From contig NZ_MVDI01000009.1 in the NCBI RefSeq assembly GCF_002939305.1, positions 101,758 through 165,757 of the forward strand: DNA of 64,000 nt. Direction: 5' to 3'. The translations under genes and the position numbers were made by a program. This stretch comes from Chroococcidiopsis sp. TS-821. Lineage in GTDB: Bacteria > Cyanobacteriota > Cyanobacteriia > Cyanobacteriales > Chroococcidiopsidaceae. The notes beneath the pieces were generated by a model that saw only the letters and a list, made by a program, of their open reading frames with translations, ran no database searches and was not told the DNA's origin. Within the stretch, counting starts at the first letter, position 1. Each line of letters opens with the position of its first letter. Shown in pieces: positions 28,115 to 36,860 of this stretch.

Positions 28115-29818
28115 GTGTCAAAAGTATTACGCCGAATGGCGAATTATAGCCTATTTGTACTGCATTTTTTACTGTATCAATTCACAAGCGCTGCGAATGC
28201 TTCAGAAGCAAATCCAGATAACCTCTTAACTCAGTCTAATTCTGCATCAACGCCAGAAATGGCGCAAGTGACGTCGGTTTCCCAACTTTCCGACGTACAG
28301 CCCACAGATTGGGCGTTTCAAGCGTTACAATCGTTGGTTGAGCGTTATGGTTGCATTGCAGGATATCCTGATGGAACTTATCGCGGTAATCGCGCATTGA
28401 CACGTTATGAATTTGCGGCGGGGTTGAATGCGTGTTTGAATCGCGTTAACGAACTGATCGCCGCAGCGACAAGCGATCAACTAAGTCGGGAAGATTTAGC
28501 TACTCTCCAAAGATTACAAGAAGAATTTGCGGCTGAACTAGCTAGCTTGCGCGGCAGAGTCGATGCTTTAGAAGCCCAAACCGCCGAACTTGAAGCAAAT
28601 CAGTTTTCTACCACGACAAGACTTGTAGGCGAAGTTATTACCTATATTGGTGATGCTTTTGGTGAAACTGCGGGTGATATTAATAATACAACGTTGGGTT
28701 ATCGCGCGCGCCTCAATTTTGATACTAGTTTTAGCGGACAAGATCGCTTGCGAACTCGCCTACAAGCGACGAATTTAAGATTATTCGATTCAGGCGGAAC
28801 CTTTGGCGGTAGTCAAGGAACTCGTGAGGGACAAGACGTTACAGATCCACCAGAACTGTTTGGGTTTGGCAATACAGGTGAAACGCGCGTAGCACCTAGT
28901 AGTATTGCCCAGAGTGGTGAAGTTATCTTAACTACATTGCAGTATCAGTTTCCTGTAAGCGATCGCTTGCGCATTTACTTAGAAGCAAACGGAACCGATC
29001 CAACATCCATTACCGATCCAATTAGTCCATTTTCTATTACGGCAACAGGTGCAGTATCTAACTTTGGACAACTTAATCCAGTGTATTTCTCTATTGGCAA
29101 TCGTGCTGGTATTGGGGCAAACTTTTTAGTCACGCCAGAACTCAGCTTAGACTTTGGCTATTTAGGAGGAACCAACGCCAACAACCCAGGTCCAGGTTCA
29201 GGTTTATTCAATGGCGATTACAGTGCGTTTACCCAGTTAGTTTACAGCAGCGATCGCGCTAGAGTTGGTTTATTTTATCTCAATGGTTACTCTCGTAATT
29301 TTGGCGTTGATACGCTTGCAGGTAGCAATCCTGCGAAAGTAATTGTTGTCAACGATGTCAACAACCCAGAAAATAACTTGAATAATCCAATCGTTGCTAA
29401 CGTCTACGGCGCACAACTCAATTTCCGCGTTTTTGAAGGATTTGAAATCGGTGGTTGGGTAGGTTATACTGCAGCGCGGGCTGTGGGTGAAATTAAAGGC
29501 GATGCTGATATCTGGAATTATGCTGTAACGTTGCATTTTCCTGATTTATTCCGCGAAGGCAATGCCGGTGGTATTGTGGTAGGGATGCAACCACGCTTAA
29601 CAGGCACGAGTAACGCAGTTTTAGCCGCAGCGATTGGTTTACCCGACGGGCAAAGAAGCGATCGCGATACAGGTTTACACCTCGAAGCCTTTTACCGCTA
29701 TCAATTGACCGATAATATCTCAATTACACCTGGCGTCTTTTGGTTAACTGCACCAAACCACGACGCGCGCAATCCTGATGTTGTGATTGGCGTCATCAGA
29801 ACTTCATTCATATTCTAG
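28115..29818 (+). CDS. SLH-domain OprB-type outer-membrane porin (iron-uptake porin class)
   Basis: 567 aa beginning at GTG after GAGGAG. A signal peptide ends near FTSAANASEA; an S-layer-homology domain (about residues 57-115: VSQLSDVQPTDWAFQALQSL, CIAGYPDGTYRGNRALTRYE) anchors it to peptidoglycan or pyruvylated wall polymer. A coiled coil follows (about 120-160), then an OprB-like beta-barrel ending in a terminal Phe (VIRTSFIF). Such porins are the main outer-membrane channels of cyanobacteria and pass inorganic ions including iron. No Fur-like box was evident in the 109-base upstream gap. Confidence 0.93.
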   Translation: MSKVLRRMANYSLFVLHFLLYQFTSAANASEANPDNLLTQSNSASTPEMAQVTSVSQLSDVQPTDWAFQALQSLVERYGCIAGYPDGTYRGNRALTRYEFAAGLNACLNRVNELIAAATSDQLSREDLATLQRLQEEFAAELASLRGRVDALEAQTAELEANQFSTTTRLVGEVITYIGDAFGETAGDINNTTLGYRARLNFDTSFSGQDRLRTRLQATNLRLFDSGGTFGGSQGTREGQDVTDPPELFGFGNTGETRVAPSSIAQSGEVILTTLQYQFPVSDRLRIYLEANGTDPTSITDPISPFSITATGAVSNFGQLNPVYFSIGNRAGIGANFLVTPELSLDFGYLGGTNANNPGPGSGLFNGDYSAFTQLVYSSDRARVGLFYLNGYSRNFGVDTLAGSNPAKVIVVNDVNNPENNLNNPIVANVYGAQLNFRVFEGFEIGGWVGYTAARAVGEIKGDADIWNYAVTLHFPDLFREGNAGGIVVGMQPRLTGTSNAVLAAAIGLPDGQRSDRDTGLHLEAFYRYQLTDNISITPGVFWLTAPNHDARNPDVVIGVIRTSFIF

Positions 29819-29861
29819 TGGAAACCGATCGCCGATCTGAGTTAACTGAATATAAAATGTG

Positions 29862-29882
29862 GGGTAGGCATCTTGCCTGCCC
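29862..29882. repeat. GC-rich palindrome after the porin gene
   Basis: GGGTAGGCA, loop TCT, TGCCTGCCC: nine pairs with one G-T wobble. It is similar to short GC-rich palindromes common in cyanobacterial intergenic DNA and could double as a transcription stop, but there is no T run. Confidence 0.55.
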
Positions 29883-29910
29883 ATGTTGACTCACCTATGA
29901 AATCAATCCT

Positions 29911-30690
29911 GTGAACAATAAATCAGTATGTGATAGTTGGTTTGCAACTCAAAAAATTAGCGATCTCCTCTACTGCATCAACGAAATTCACTACTGGGAA
30001 TGGAATCGGGCGAATATCTGGTTAATCAAAGGACAAAAGCAAGATTTACTCATTGATACAGGTTTAGGGGTTGCGAGTCTGCGGCAATATATCGCAAGTT
30101 TAATCGATAAACCGCTGCTGGCGATCGCTTCGCACATCCATTTCGATCACGCGGGGGGAATTCACGAATTTGACGATATTGCGATTCACACCGCCGAAGC
30201 TGATGCTTTGCGTCACGGAGATTGTCACGCAGCTTTGTGCAATCCTGAATCAGGTTGGATACTCGACGAACACTTTTCGCAATTACCTTACCCAGGTTTT
30301 ACCGCGACACAATACACATTTCATGCAGCCGAACCAACGCAATTACTGCAAGCAGGAGACGTTATTGATTTAGGCGATCGCGCTTTTGAAATTTTACACC
30401 TGCCTGGGCACTCTCCAGGTTGCATTGCCTTATACGATCCATTTAGCCAAGAACTCTTTTCCGGCGATATCATTTACGACGGCGATTTACTCGATCAACT
30501 TCCTGGTAGCGATATTTCCGCCTACATTGCATCTTACGAATACCTACAGCACTTACCCGTAGAAATCGTCTACCCTGGACATTACCATATGTTCGGCGAA
30601 CAACGAATGCACGAACTCATTGCCGACTATCTCGAAGCTAAACGTCAACCAGGATGTCCTCAAGAACATCTTAGCTGCAACCCTCAATAG
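29911..30690 (+). CDS. Metallo-beta-lactamase-fold hydrolase
   Basis: 259 aa from GTG. The zinc signature HIHFDHAGG (about residue 76) and LPGHSPG with downstream FSGDIIYDGDL and VYPGHYHMF give a complete two-metal ligand set. The fold covers nearly the full length, so it is a stand-alone hydrolase of the glyoxalase-II/quorum-lactonase broad class. Substrate is unknown. It lies alone between the porin and desaturase genes; the 3' end is separated from the next start by about 100 bases. Confidence 0.85.
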   Translation: MNNKSVCDSWFATQKISDLLYCINEIHYWEWNRANIWLIKGQKQDLLIDTGLGVASLRQYIASLIDKPLLAIASHIHFDHAGGIHEFDDIAIHTAEADALRHGDCHAALCNPESGWILDEHFSQLPYPGFTATQYTFHAAEPTQLLQAGDVIDLGDRAFEILHLPGHSPGCIALYDPFSQELFSGDIIYDGDLLDQLPGSDISAYIASYEYLQHLPVEIVYPGHYHMFGEQRMHELIADYLEAKRQPGCPQEHLSCNPQ

Positions 30691-30792
30691 ACATCTCTTG
30701 TGTTGTTGCGGTTCGTCATTCTGTATTCTTGATAACAAAACAAAATTTCCTCTCAACTATACTTGTTATAATATGTAATTGTGCGCATTGTT

Positions 30793-31827
30793 ATGGTGTC
30801 CGCTACCGCAGCCAAAGCAATTTCTAAAATCGATCCGTCATACTATTTGCATCACAAAAAGCCCCTATGGAATGCAATAGCGATCGCATACACTTTAGGT
30901 GGTTATGGAAGTGCGATCGCCTTATTCTTATCTTCCAACTTGTGGCTAAATCTCTTGGGAGTATTGCTACTCGCGCATAGCTTAGTGATCTCAGCATATC
31001 TATCCCACGAGTTCATGCACGGCACGATTTTTGCCGATCGCAAGTGGAACGCCATTGGTGGTAACGTTATGCTGTGGCTAAACGGTGGCTGCTACGCGCG
31101 ATTTAAAGATTTAACGCAAGATCACATTGCACATCACATCAATCGCGTTGATTTTGCGGCGTTTGATATTGCGGATTTGATGAACAAACTACCCGCATTT
31201 ATTCGCAAGATAATTTTAGGACTAGAGTGGCTGCACTTTCCAAGTGTGTCTTTTATCTTTCAGTGGCGCAGTATTTTTGCACCATTTTGGGAACCGCAAC
31301 GACGCGATGAACGCGGCAGAATTGTTACGCTTCTCATTGTACGCGGATTGCTGTTTACTGGATTAGCAGTAATTTCTCTCAAAGCCCTAGCATTATATTT
31401 TCTGGGGTATGTTGGGATGATTACAGTGCTACGATTTGTTGATGCTTTTCAACATACTTATGAAGCAATTCCTGTCGGTTCGCCGTTACCAAAACGAGAT
31501 TATGCATACGAACAAGCCAACACGTTTTCTAACGTGATTTCGCGACGTTACTGGTGGCTAAACTTGCTACTTTTAAACTTCGGCTATCACAACGCGCATC
31601 ACGAACTGATGAAATGTCCTTGGCATAGTTTACACGAACTTGACCGCGAGATATTTACAGGTGAAGAAGTTCACTACGTTACGCTACCGCAATTATTAGG
31701 AAACTACCATCGCTTTCGGATAGCGCGAATTTTCTCGGATCAAGGTACTGCAATTGACGAAGAAGGTAACTTGCAATTAGAAAAGTTTTATGGTGCGATC
31801 GGTGTGTCGTTCTTAGTGAAGTTTTAA
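30793..31827 (+). CDS. Membrane fatty-acid desaturase/hydroxylase family protein
   Basis: About 344 aa from the ATG at 30793 (a GTG at 30781 is equally possible; neither has a clear ribosome site). The three His clusters of di-iron membrane desaturases are present: SHEFMHG, HIAHH and YHNAHHE, with further His in CPWHSLHELD. Four hydrophobic helices match the family. It inserts a double bond or hydroxyl into an acyl chain or other lipid; the specific lipid, including carotenoids, cannot be fixed. A GAF gene begins 5 bases after its stop, so both are probably one transcript. Confidence 0.85.
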   Translation: MVSATAAKAISKIDPSYYLHHKKPLWNAIAIAYTLGGYGSAIALFLSSNLWLNLLGVLLLAHSLVISAYLSHEFMHGTIFADRKWNAIGGNVMLWLNGGCYARFKDLTQDHIAHHINRVDFAAFDIADLMNKLPAFIRKIILGLEWLHFPSVSFIFQWRSIFAPFWEPQRRDERGRIVTLLIVRGLLFTGLAVISLKALALYFLGYVGMITVLRFVDAFQHTYEAIPVGSPLPKRDYAYEQANTFSNVISRRYWWLNLLLLNFGYHNAHHELMKCPWHSLHELDREIFTGEEVHYVTLPQLLGNYHRFRIARIFSDQGTAIDEEGNLQLEKFYGAIGVSFLVKF

Positions 31828-31831
31828 TTTC

Positions 31832-32356
31832 ATGCAATTACCCGCAGCTTTGGAAACCGTTTTTGCAGATAATAGCGAACCTGATGCAATTTTTCAGGCG
31901 TTATTACCTGCATTATGTAACGAGTTGCAAACGGATCGGTGTTTTCTGTATCTGCGCAATCCGCACAATCAAAAGGGAAAAGTAGCATACTGCTGGCGAC
32001 GCAGTGCGGAAATTCCTGATGTTACAGATTCAGAATGGAGTAAAGAACCTGAATCACTCGCCGCAGAAGATCCGTTATTTTCCGCCGCGTTACAAGCTAA
32101 GCCTTCAGTTTATGTAGAAGATGTCGAAACGGCAAATCCGGAAGTTGTCAATTTAGCATTTGAACGCAAACATTTTGGTCATCGCGCCTTAATTCACGCT
32201 CACTTGTGCGAAGATGATTTATTATGGGGAATTTTGCAACCGTGTATTTTTGGTAAACCCAGAGCGTGGAGTGAAAGCGATCGCGCTATCATTACAGAAT
32301 TAGAACAAAGATTGACACCACTAGCCATAACTTACGTCAAGACTGTAGGGATGTAA
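31832..32356 (+). CDS. Small GAF-domain protein
   Basis: 174 aa, one GAF domain across the whole chain (LPALCNELQTDRCFLYLRNP, then VYVEDVETANPEVVNLAFER, and LIHAHLCEDDLLWGILQPCI). There is no output domain. A Cys lies in the DRCFLYL strand and another in QPC, but the usual bilin-binding Cys-His pair is not evident, so chromophore binding is not claimed. Coupling to the desaturase suggests it may sense a ligand or redox state affecting that enzyme, which is inference. Confidence 0.8.
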   Translation: MQLPAALETVFADNSEPDAIFQALLPALCNELQTDRCFLYLRNPHNQKGKVAYCWRRSAEIPDVTDSEWSKEPESLAAEDPLFSAALQAKPSVYVEDVETANPEVVNLAFERKHFGHRALIHAHLCEDDLLWGILQPCIFGKPRAWSESDRAIITELEQRLTPLAITYVKTVGM

Positions 32357-32359
32357 TTT

Positions 32360-33169
32360 TTAACAACTGCGCAAACAGTGCATCACTTCGCGTTTGATGG
32401 CGGTGAATTCAGCAGTTAACTTGATTTCAACATCGCGATTTTGTGGTAGATCGACAATAATCTCTTGTTTGATTTCTCCTGGATGCGCACTCATGACAAA
32501 CACGCGCTGCGATAAAAAGACAGCTTCTTCAACATCGTGCGTGATCGTGCAAATTGTCGTCCGTGTTTGTCGCCACAAATCGAGTAAAAATTGCTGCATT
32601 TGCTCTTTTGTTTGAGCATCCAATGCACCAAAAGGCTCATCCATTAATAATACATCTGGTTCATTTGCTAAAGCACGGGCGATCGCTACTCGTTGTTTCA
32701 TTCCTCCTGATAACTGCTTAGGATACGCTTTGGCAAATCGAGTTAATCCGACAACGTCTAAAAAGTAAGCGATGCGTTCATTGCGTTGTTTTGCACTCAG
32801 CGATCGCAGTCGCGAACCAAAGCCAATATTGCCAGCGACAGTTAGCCAAGGGTACAAAGTATAATTTTGAAATACCATACCGCGATCGGGTCCTGGACCA
32901 AGCACAATTTCACCATCAACTTTGACTTCGCCTGAAGTTGGTTGCGTTAATCCGGCAATAATATTAATTAATGTTGATTTACCGCAACCAGAAGCCCCAA
33001 CAACACAAACAAACTCGCTTTCGTACAACTGAAAATTAATGTTTTGTAAAACTGCGAGCGATTTACCTTGAGTAGGGAAGCTTTTGCTTAAATTACTCAC
33101 TTCTAATTTTGGTTGTTTGCTGCGATCGCCAGCTTGTGTTGTATGAGTTTCTAGCGAAATTTGAGTCAT
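32360..33169 (-). CDS. ABC transporter ATPase, SsuB/TauB/nitrate class
   Basis: 269 aa. Walker A GASGCGKSTLINIIAG, signature [16 protein letters not shown], Walker B DVLLMDEPFGALDAQT and switch His in CTITHDVEEAVFLS are all intact. The GGMKQR signature and MDEPFGALD are typical of the nitrate/sulfonate/taurine/HMP subfamily. It is divergent from the matching permease at 33320, and a binding protein of the same class is at 41684. Substrate remains open. Confidence 0.9.
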   Translation of the reverse strand: MTQISLETHTTQAGDRSKQPKLEVSNLSKSFPTQGKSLAVLQNINFQLYESEFVCVVGASGCGKSTLINIIAGLTQPTSGEVKVDGEIVLGPGPDRGMVFQNYTLYPWLTVAGNIGFGSRLRSLSAKQRNERIAYFLDVVGLTRFAKAYPKQLSGGMKQRVAIARALANEPDVLLMDEPFGALDAQTKEQMQQFLLDLWRQTRTTICTITHDVEEAVFLSQRVFVMSAHPGEIKQEIIVDLPQNRDVEIKLTAEFTAIKREVMHCLRSC

Positions 33170-33319
33170 TACATTTACTTTTTAGTGCAAGGCAGAAATA
33201 CTTTTTATTCAAGCAAATAACAAAGTCATAAACTGTTAATTAAGATACAATGCTGTCGGTTGAATAACACGCATAATTTTCTCGAATCTGATTAATTTAG
33301 CTCACAATTTCATTTAGTG

Positions 33320-34156
33320 ATGACTCAAGTATTTCCCCAACCGCGTAAAAGATATCTTCCCCCTTCAACATTTTGGAGTTTGCGGCAAGGATTTCCGCAA
33401 TGGTTGCGTCTTTTGCTATCAGCGATCGCCTTGGCTATACCCTTATTATTATGGGCATTAATTAGCTACAGCGGATTAACAACTCCTGTTTTTTTACCAA
33501 CACCTACAGCGGTAATTGATGCAGGAATTCGGATGTTTACCGAAGAAGATTTACACTTAGATATTATTGCAAGTAGTTTGCGCGTTGCAGCGGGGTTTCT
33601 AGTTGCGGCGCTTGTTGGCGTACCTATTGGAATTTTAATGGGAACTTTCTATAGCATGGAAAGTTTATTTAGTCCAATTGTTGGTACAGTTCGTTATATG
33701 CCAGTTGTCGCGTTTGTACCTTTAATTATTATTTGGGTTGGTTTAGGTGAAGCGGCAAAAGTTTTGATTATATTTTTGGGAGTTGTTCTTTACAACGCAA
33801 TGATGGTTGCGGATGCGGTGAAGTTTATTCCGAATGAAATGCTTAATGTGGCTTATACTTTAGGTTCTAATCGTCGAGAAGTGTTATTTCGCGTTATCAT
33901 TCCTGCTACGTTTCCGAGTGTTTTAGATACATTGCGCGTTAATATTTCGGGAGCGTGGAATTATTTAGTCATTGCTGAATTAATTGCCTCGCAAAATGGC
34001 TTGGGATATCGCATTGTGCAATCACAGCGGTTTTTGCAAACTGACAAAGTTTTATTTGCGATCGCAGTTATCGGAGTCATCGGTTTACTCATTGATTACA
34101 GCTTGAAATTACTTTCTAAAGCTTTAACACCTTGGGCAGATCAAACGCGTAGCTAA
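33320..34156 (+). CDS. ABC transporter permease, SsuC/TauC/nitrate class
   Basis: 278 aa from the ATG at 33320. Six spans, the first at about residues 28-50, and the EAA loop EMLNVAYTLGSNRREVLFRV (about residue 173) mark the family. It is divergent from its presumed ATPase, so both may share control from the 150-base gap 33170-33319. Its stop overlaps the stop of the convergent metal-transporter gene (CTAA, 34153-34156). Confidence 0.9.
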   Translation: MTQVFPQPRKRYLPPSTFWSLRQGFPQWLRLLLSAIALAIPLLLWALISYSGLTTPVFLPTPTAVIDAGIRMFTEEDLHLDIIASSLRVAAGFLVAALVGVPIGILMGTFYSMESLFSPIVGTVRYMPVVAFVPLIIIWVGLGEAAKVLIIFLGVVLYNAMMVADAVKFIPNEMLNVAYTLGSNRREVLFRVIIPATFPSVLDTLRVNISGAWNYLVIAELIASQNGLGYRIVQSQRFLQTDKVLFAIAVIGVIGLLIDYSLKLLSKALTPWADQTRS

Positions 34157-35397
34157 ATCACAACTTCAAGTTGAATGAGGGCTTGCGTTGTTATCCCTAA
34201 ACCTATAATCGCGATCGTGGCAGCGCTCACAACAGGTAATATTTTTAACAATCCTACTTGTGTAGGTAGCTTTTTAAATAAACCTTGGGCATAAATAAGA
34301 AGTAAGCCTAAAGCTGTGAGAACCCCTGCTAAACCCAAACTAAACGCTAAGACTAAAACTAACCCCCAACTGATGTGACCGAGTGCGATCGCACTTAATA
34401 GTAATACTAACGCTGCCGGACACGGAACAAGTCCGCCAGAAATTCCTAGCGCAAATAGACTGCGCCAGTGAAGCGATGCGGTAGTCGGTAAGTGCGAATG
34501 ATGGTGGTGTTTGTGAGTATGCGCAGGCGATCGCTGCTGCTGCACGTGCCGCAACCGATGCCAGAATAAATTTATACCAATGAAGACTACCATTAAACCT
34601 GATAAAAGACTGAGCCAAGGGTAAAGCAGGTCAGGTGCAATCAAGCGCGAGGCGAATAGCGACGCTAGCCCTAACGCAAAAACACCAATCGTATGCGTAA
34701 TTGTTGTTGTTAGCCCTAAGAATATTGCATGATAAACAGTAGCACGGGAACCCATGAGGTACGCACCAACGATAGTCTTACCATGCCCAGGAGACATGGC
34801 GTGCATCGCACCCCAAACGATTGCACCGGCGATCGCCGCCAAAAATGACCCCTTAAGCGGTATAACTGATGGCATCAGTGATAGCTGACGATTGTCTGGA
34901 CTAAATATATAGTTTTGCGTTTGCCCAGCGTTGAAGATAGTGGCAAAACACCGCGCTTCAGGTGCTTCTGGTAGAAACAAATTGTAGTCAATTTTTAGCC
35001 CTTGTACTGGAGAAGTCCAATTGTAGGTCAGTTGCAAAGTAGTGTGAGTTGTTGCGGTAGCTTGGATTGACGGTATTTTTGTTGCCAAAGGTGCAACGGT
35101 AAGAATTCCTTGCTGATGATTGGCGTTCGTCAAACGAAAGCGATTTCCCAGAAACTTTTCTAGTTTTGCTTGATGCGTATGAACTTCCGCAGTCGATAGT
35201 TGTCCATCCTGATTATCATCTGCCATTGTCACCAAACCAGTAGGCAACGTCAGCGTTACTTGCGTTTGCGTTTCGCCCACAACAATTTCTGCAACAGCAA
35301 CATCAGTCCAATGCGCGCGGCTAGCAGTTGGTAGCAAGACAAGCAATAGTGAAACTAGGATGATGCCAAACTTGAATTTATGCCACTTAGTCTTCAT
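34153..35397 (-). CDS. NicO/RcnA-type metal transporter with exported EF-hand-like N-terminal domain
   Basis: 414 aa. A signal peptide (about 1-28) is followed by an extracytoplasmic domain of about 150 residues. Residues 60-71, DDNQDGQLSTAE, fit the 12-residue EF-hand loop consensus (D1, N3, D5, G6, L8, S9, E12). Membrane spans start near 190; the signature HAMSPGHGKTIVGAYLMG resembles the HALEPGHSK motif of RcnA. A cytoplasmic or periplasmic loop near 285-305 is His-rich (HTHKHHHHSH). It probably moves Ni, Co or a similar divalent metal; direction is not known. Last gene of the operon, 20 bases after the TPR gene; its stop overlaps the ABC permease stop. Confidence 0.8.
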   Translation of the reverse strand: MKTKWHKFKFGIILVSLLLVLLPTASRAHWTDVAVAEIVVGETQTQVTLTLPTGLVTMADDNQDGQLSTAEVHTHQAKLEKFLGNRFRLTNANHQQGILTVAPLATKIPSIQATATTHTTLQLTYNWTSPVQGLKIDYNLFLPEAPEARCFATIFNAGQTQNYIFSPDNRQLSLMPSVIPLKGSFLAAIAGAIVWGAMHAMSPGHGKTIVGAYLMGSRATVYHAIFLGLTTTITHTIGVFALGLASLFASRLIAPDLLYPWLSLLSGLMVVFIGINLFWHRLRHVQQQRSPAHTHKHHHHSHLPTTASLHWRSLFALGISGGLVPCPAALVLLLSAIALGHISWGLVLVLAFSLGLAGVLTALGLLLIYAQGLFKKLPTQVGLLKILPVVSAATIAIIGLGITTQALIQLEVVI

Positions 35398-35417
35398 TGA
35401 ATTTATTGGCGATAGGA

Positions 35418-36821
35418 TTACAAACCCATTCCCAGGGCGCGGCGTGCTTGTTCGTTAAAAGTTGGGTCAATTTCTTGCGCCAGTTGAAAGTAAGCGATCG
35501 CCTGTGATTGTTTGCCTTGTGCTTTGGCGATTTCACCGGCTCTATAAAAGAGTACGGGATCGCGAACGCCCGATTTTAGTGCTTCTTGGATTGCTGCTTG
35601 TGCTTCCCGCCAGCGCCCCGAACGCGATAGCGCCCACGCAAAAGTATCGAGAGTTTGAGGATCGCGGCGCAGACTCAGTTCAGTTTGCATCAATGACAAT
35701 GCTTCTGGTAAATCCTCGTTTCGCCCGCGTTCGAGTAATAGTTGTGCTAATTCGCGTCGATGTCCAAACGCACCGTCGTGATGTCCGCTAGCATTTTGTT
35801 GACGTAATAAAATTTCCGCTTGGTGCCAAAAAAGTGCGATCGCTTCATTTTGTCTACCTTGTAGTAGCATGAGTCTAGCTTTACTCCGTTCAACAACGCG
35901 ATCGAACACCGTTGCTGCTTCACGCGAATATGCAGTGATTTGGTTGTAATAGTTTGCAGCATTGTTGTAGTCTCCTTGTCTTGTTTTCAGTTCGCCAAGT
36001 TGTACGAGTGCGAAAGAATACCCAGGTAAGATTTGCAAAGCTTCCTGATACAGATCCTCTGCGAGTGCGAGTTGTCCGCGTTGCAAATAAAATCGCCCTA
36101 ACAATGTTCGTACCCATGCTGAACTGGCTTTTTCTCCTGGTTCCTCAGCAGCTAAAGCAGCTTGAAAAGCTTGTATGGCTTCTTGGTCTTTTCCTTGTGC
36201 AACTTTAACCAAAGCTTGCAATGCTAAACTTCCTAAACTGGGCATTTGCTCGACTAAGGTATCAGCAGCGCGACTGGCTTGTGCAACTTTTCCGATTGCC
36301 AAATGCGATGTCACCATAATTGCTAACGCATCTTCGTTATGCGCTTGCGAATTCAGCACTTGTTGCGCAAGACGAATCGCACCAGAAAAATCATGACGCG
36401 CTTCTGCTACCCGCGCTAAGACTAAAATTGCACCTTCGTTGTTGAAGGGTAAATGCGTTAGCGATCGCCCTGCGGCTTGCTCTGCAAGTAAATACCAGCT
36501 ACCTTCTCCTGTTGCACGCCCCATTTTGAGATAAGCGCGCGCAAGTGAAGTTAAGTTCAAACCGCCTTGAGGGTCTTGACGAACTCGTTCTTGATAAAAA
36601 GCAATTTCCTGCTGCACAAGAGTTGTTGTATTCGTCTCTTTTTCTAAGGACTGCCTAAAGGGATAACGATAAGGAGCAGTAAGATGAGAATTGTGCGGCG
36701 TCATCCCTATCCACAGGCGCTTAAAAAAGATTGTCACTAACACAATAGTTGTCATTGATACTGCTACAACCAACAGCCACTTGAAACTCGTCGTAGCTGC
36801 GTAGCTACACTTATCTTTCAT
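35418..36821 (-). CDS. Membrane-anchored TPR protein
   Basis: About 467 aa from the ATG at 36821 (an in-frame TTG lies 9 bases upstream). One N-terminal membrane span (about residues 13-36, WLLVVAVSMTTIVLVTIFF) leaves the rest probably in the periplasm. Eight to ten TPR units follow, for example LAEDLYQEALQILPGYSFAL and AIAYFQLAQEIDPTFNEQAR at the C-terminus. It is likely a scaffold for the exported DUF4331/DUF4394 proteins or for the transporter encoded on either side; partners are inferred from the operon only. Confidence 0.82.
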   Translation of the reverse strand: MKDKCSYAATTSFKWLLVVAVSMTTIVLVTIFFKRLWIGMTPHNSHLTAPYRYPFRQSLEKETNTTTLVQQEIAFYQERVRQDPQGGLNLTSLARAYLKMGRATGEGSWYLLAEQAAGRSLTHLPFNNEGAILVLARVAEARHDFSGAIRLAQQVLNSQAHNEDALAIMVTSHLAIGKVAQASRAADTLVEQMPSLGSLALQALVKVAQGKDQEAIQAFQAALAAEEPGEKASSAWVRTLLGRFYLQRGQLALAEDLYQEALQILPGYSFALVQLGELKTRQGDYNNAANYYNQITAYSREAATVFDRVVERSKARLMLLQGRQNEAIALFWHQAEILLRQQNASGHHDGAFGHRRELAQLLLERGRNEDLPEALSLMQTELSLRRDPQTLDTFAWALSRSGRWREAQAAIQEALKSGVRDPVLFYRAGEIAKAQGKQSQAIAYFQLAQEIDPTFNEQARRALGMGL

Positions 36822-36860
36822 AAGCTGCAAAGTCCCCCTTCTCCAAAGGGGCTATCATTT

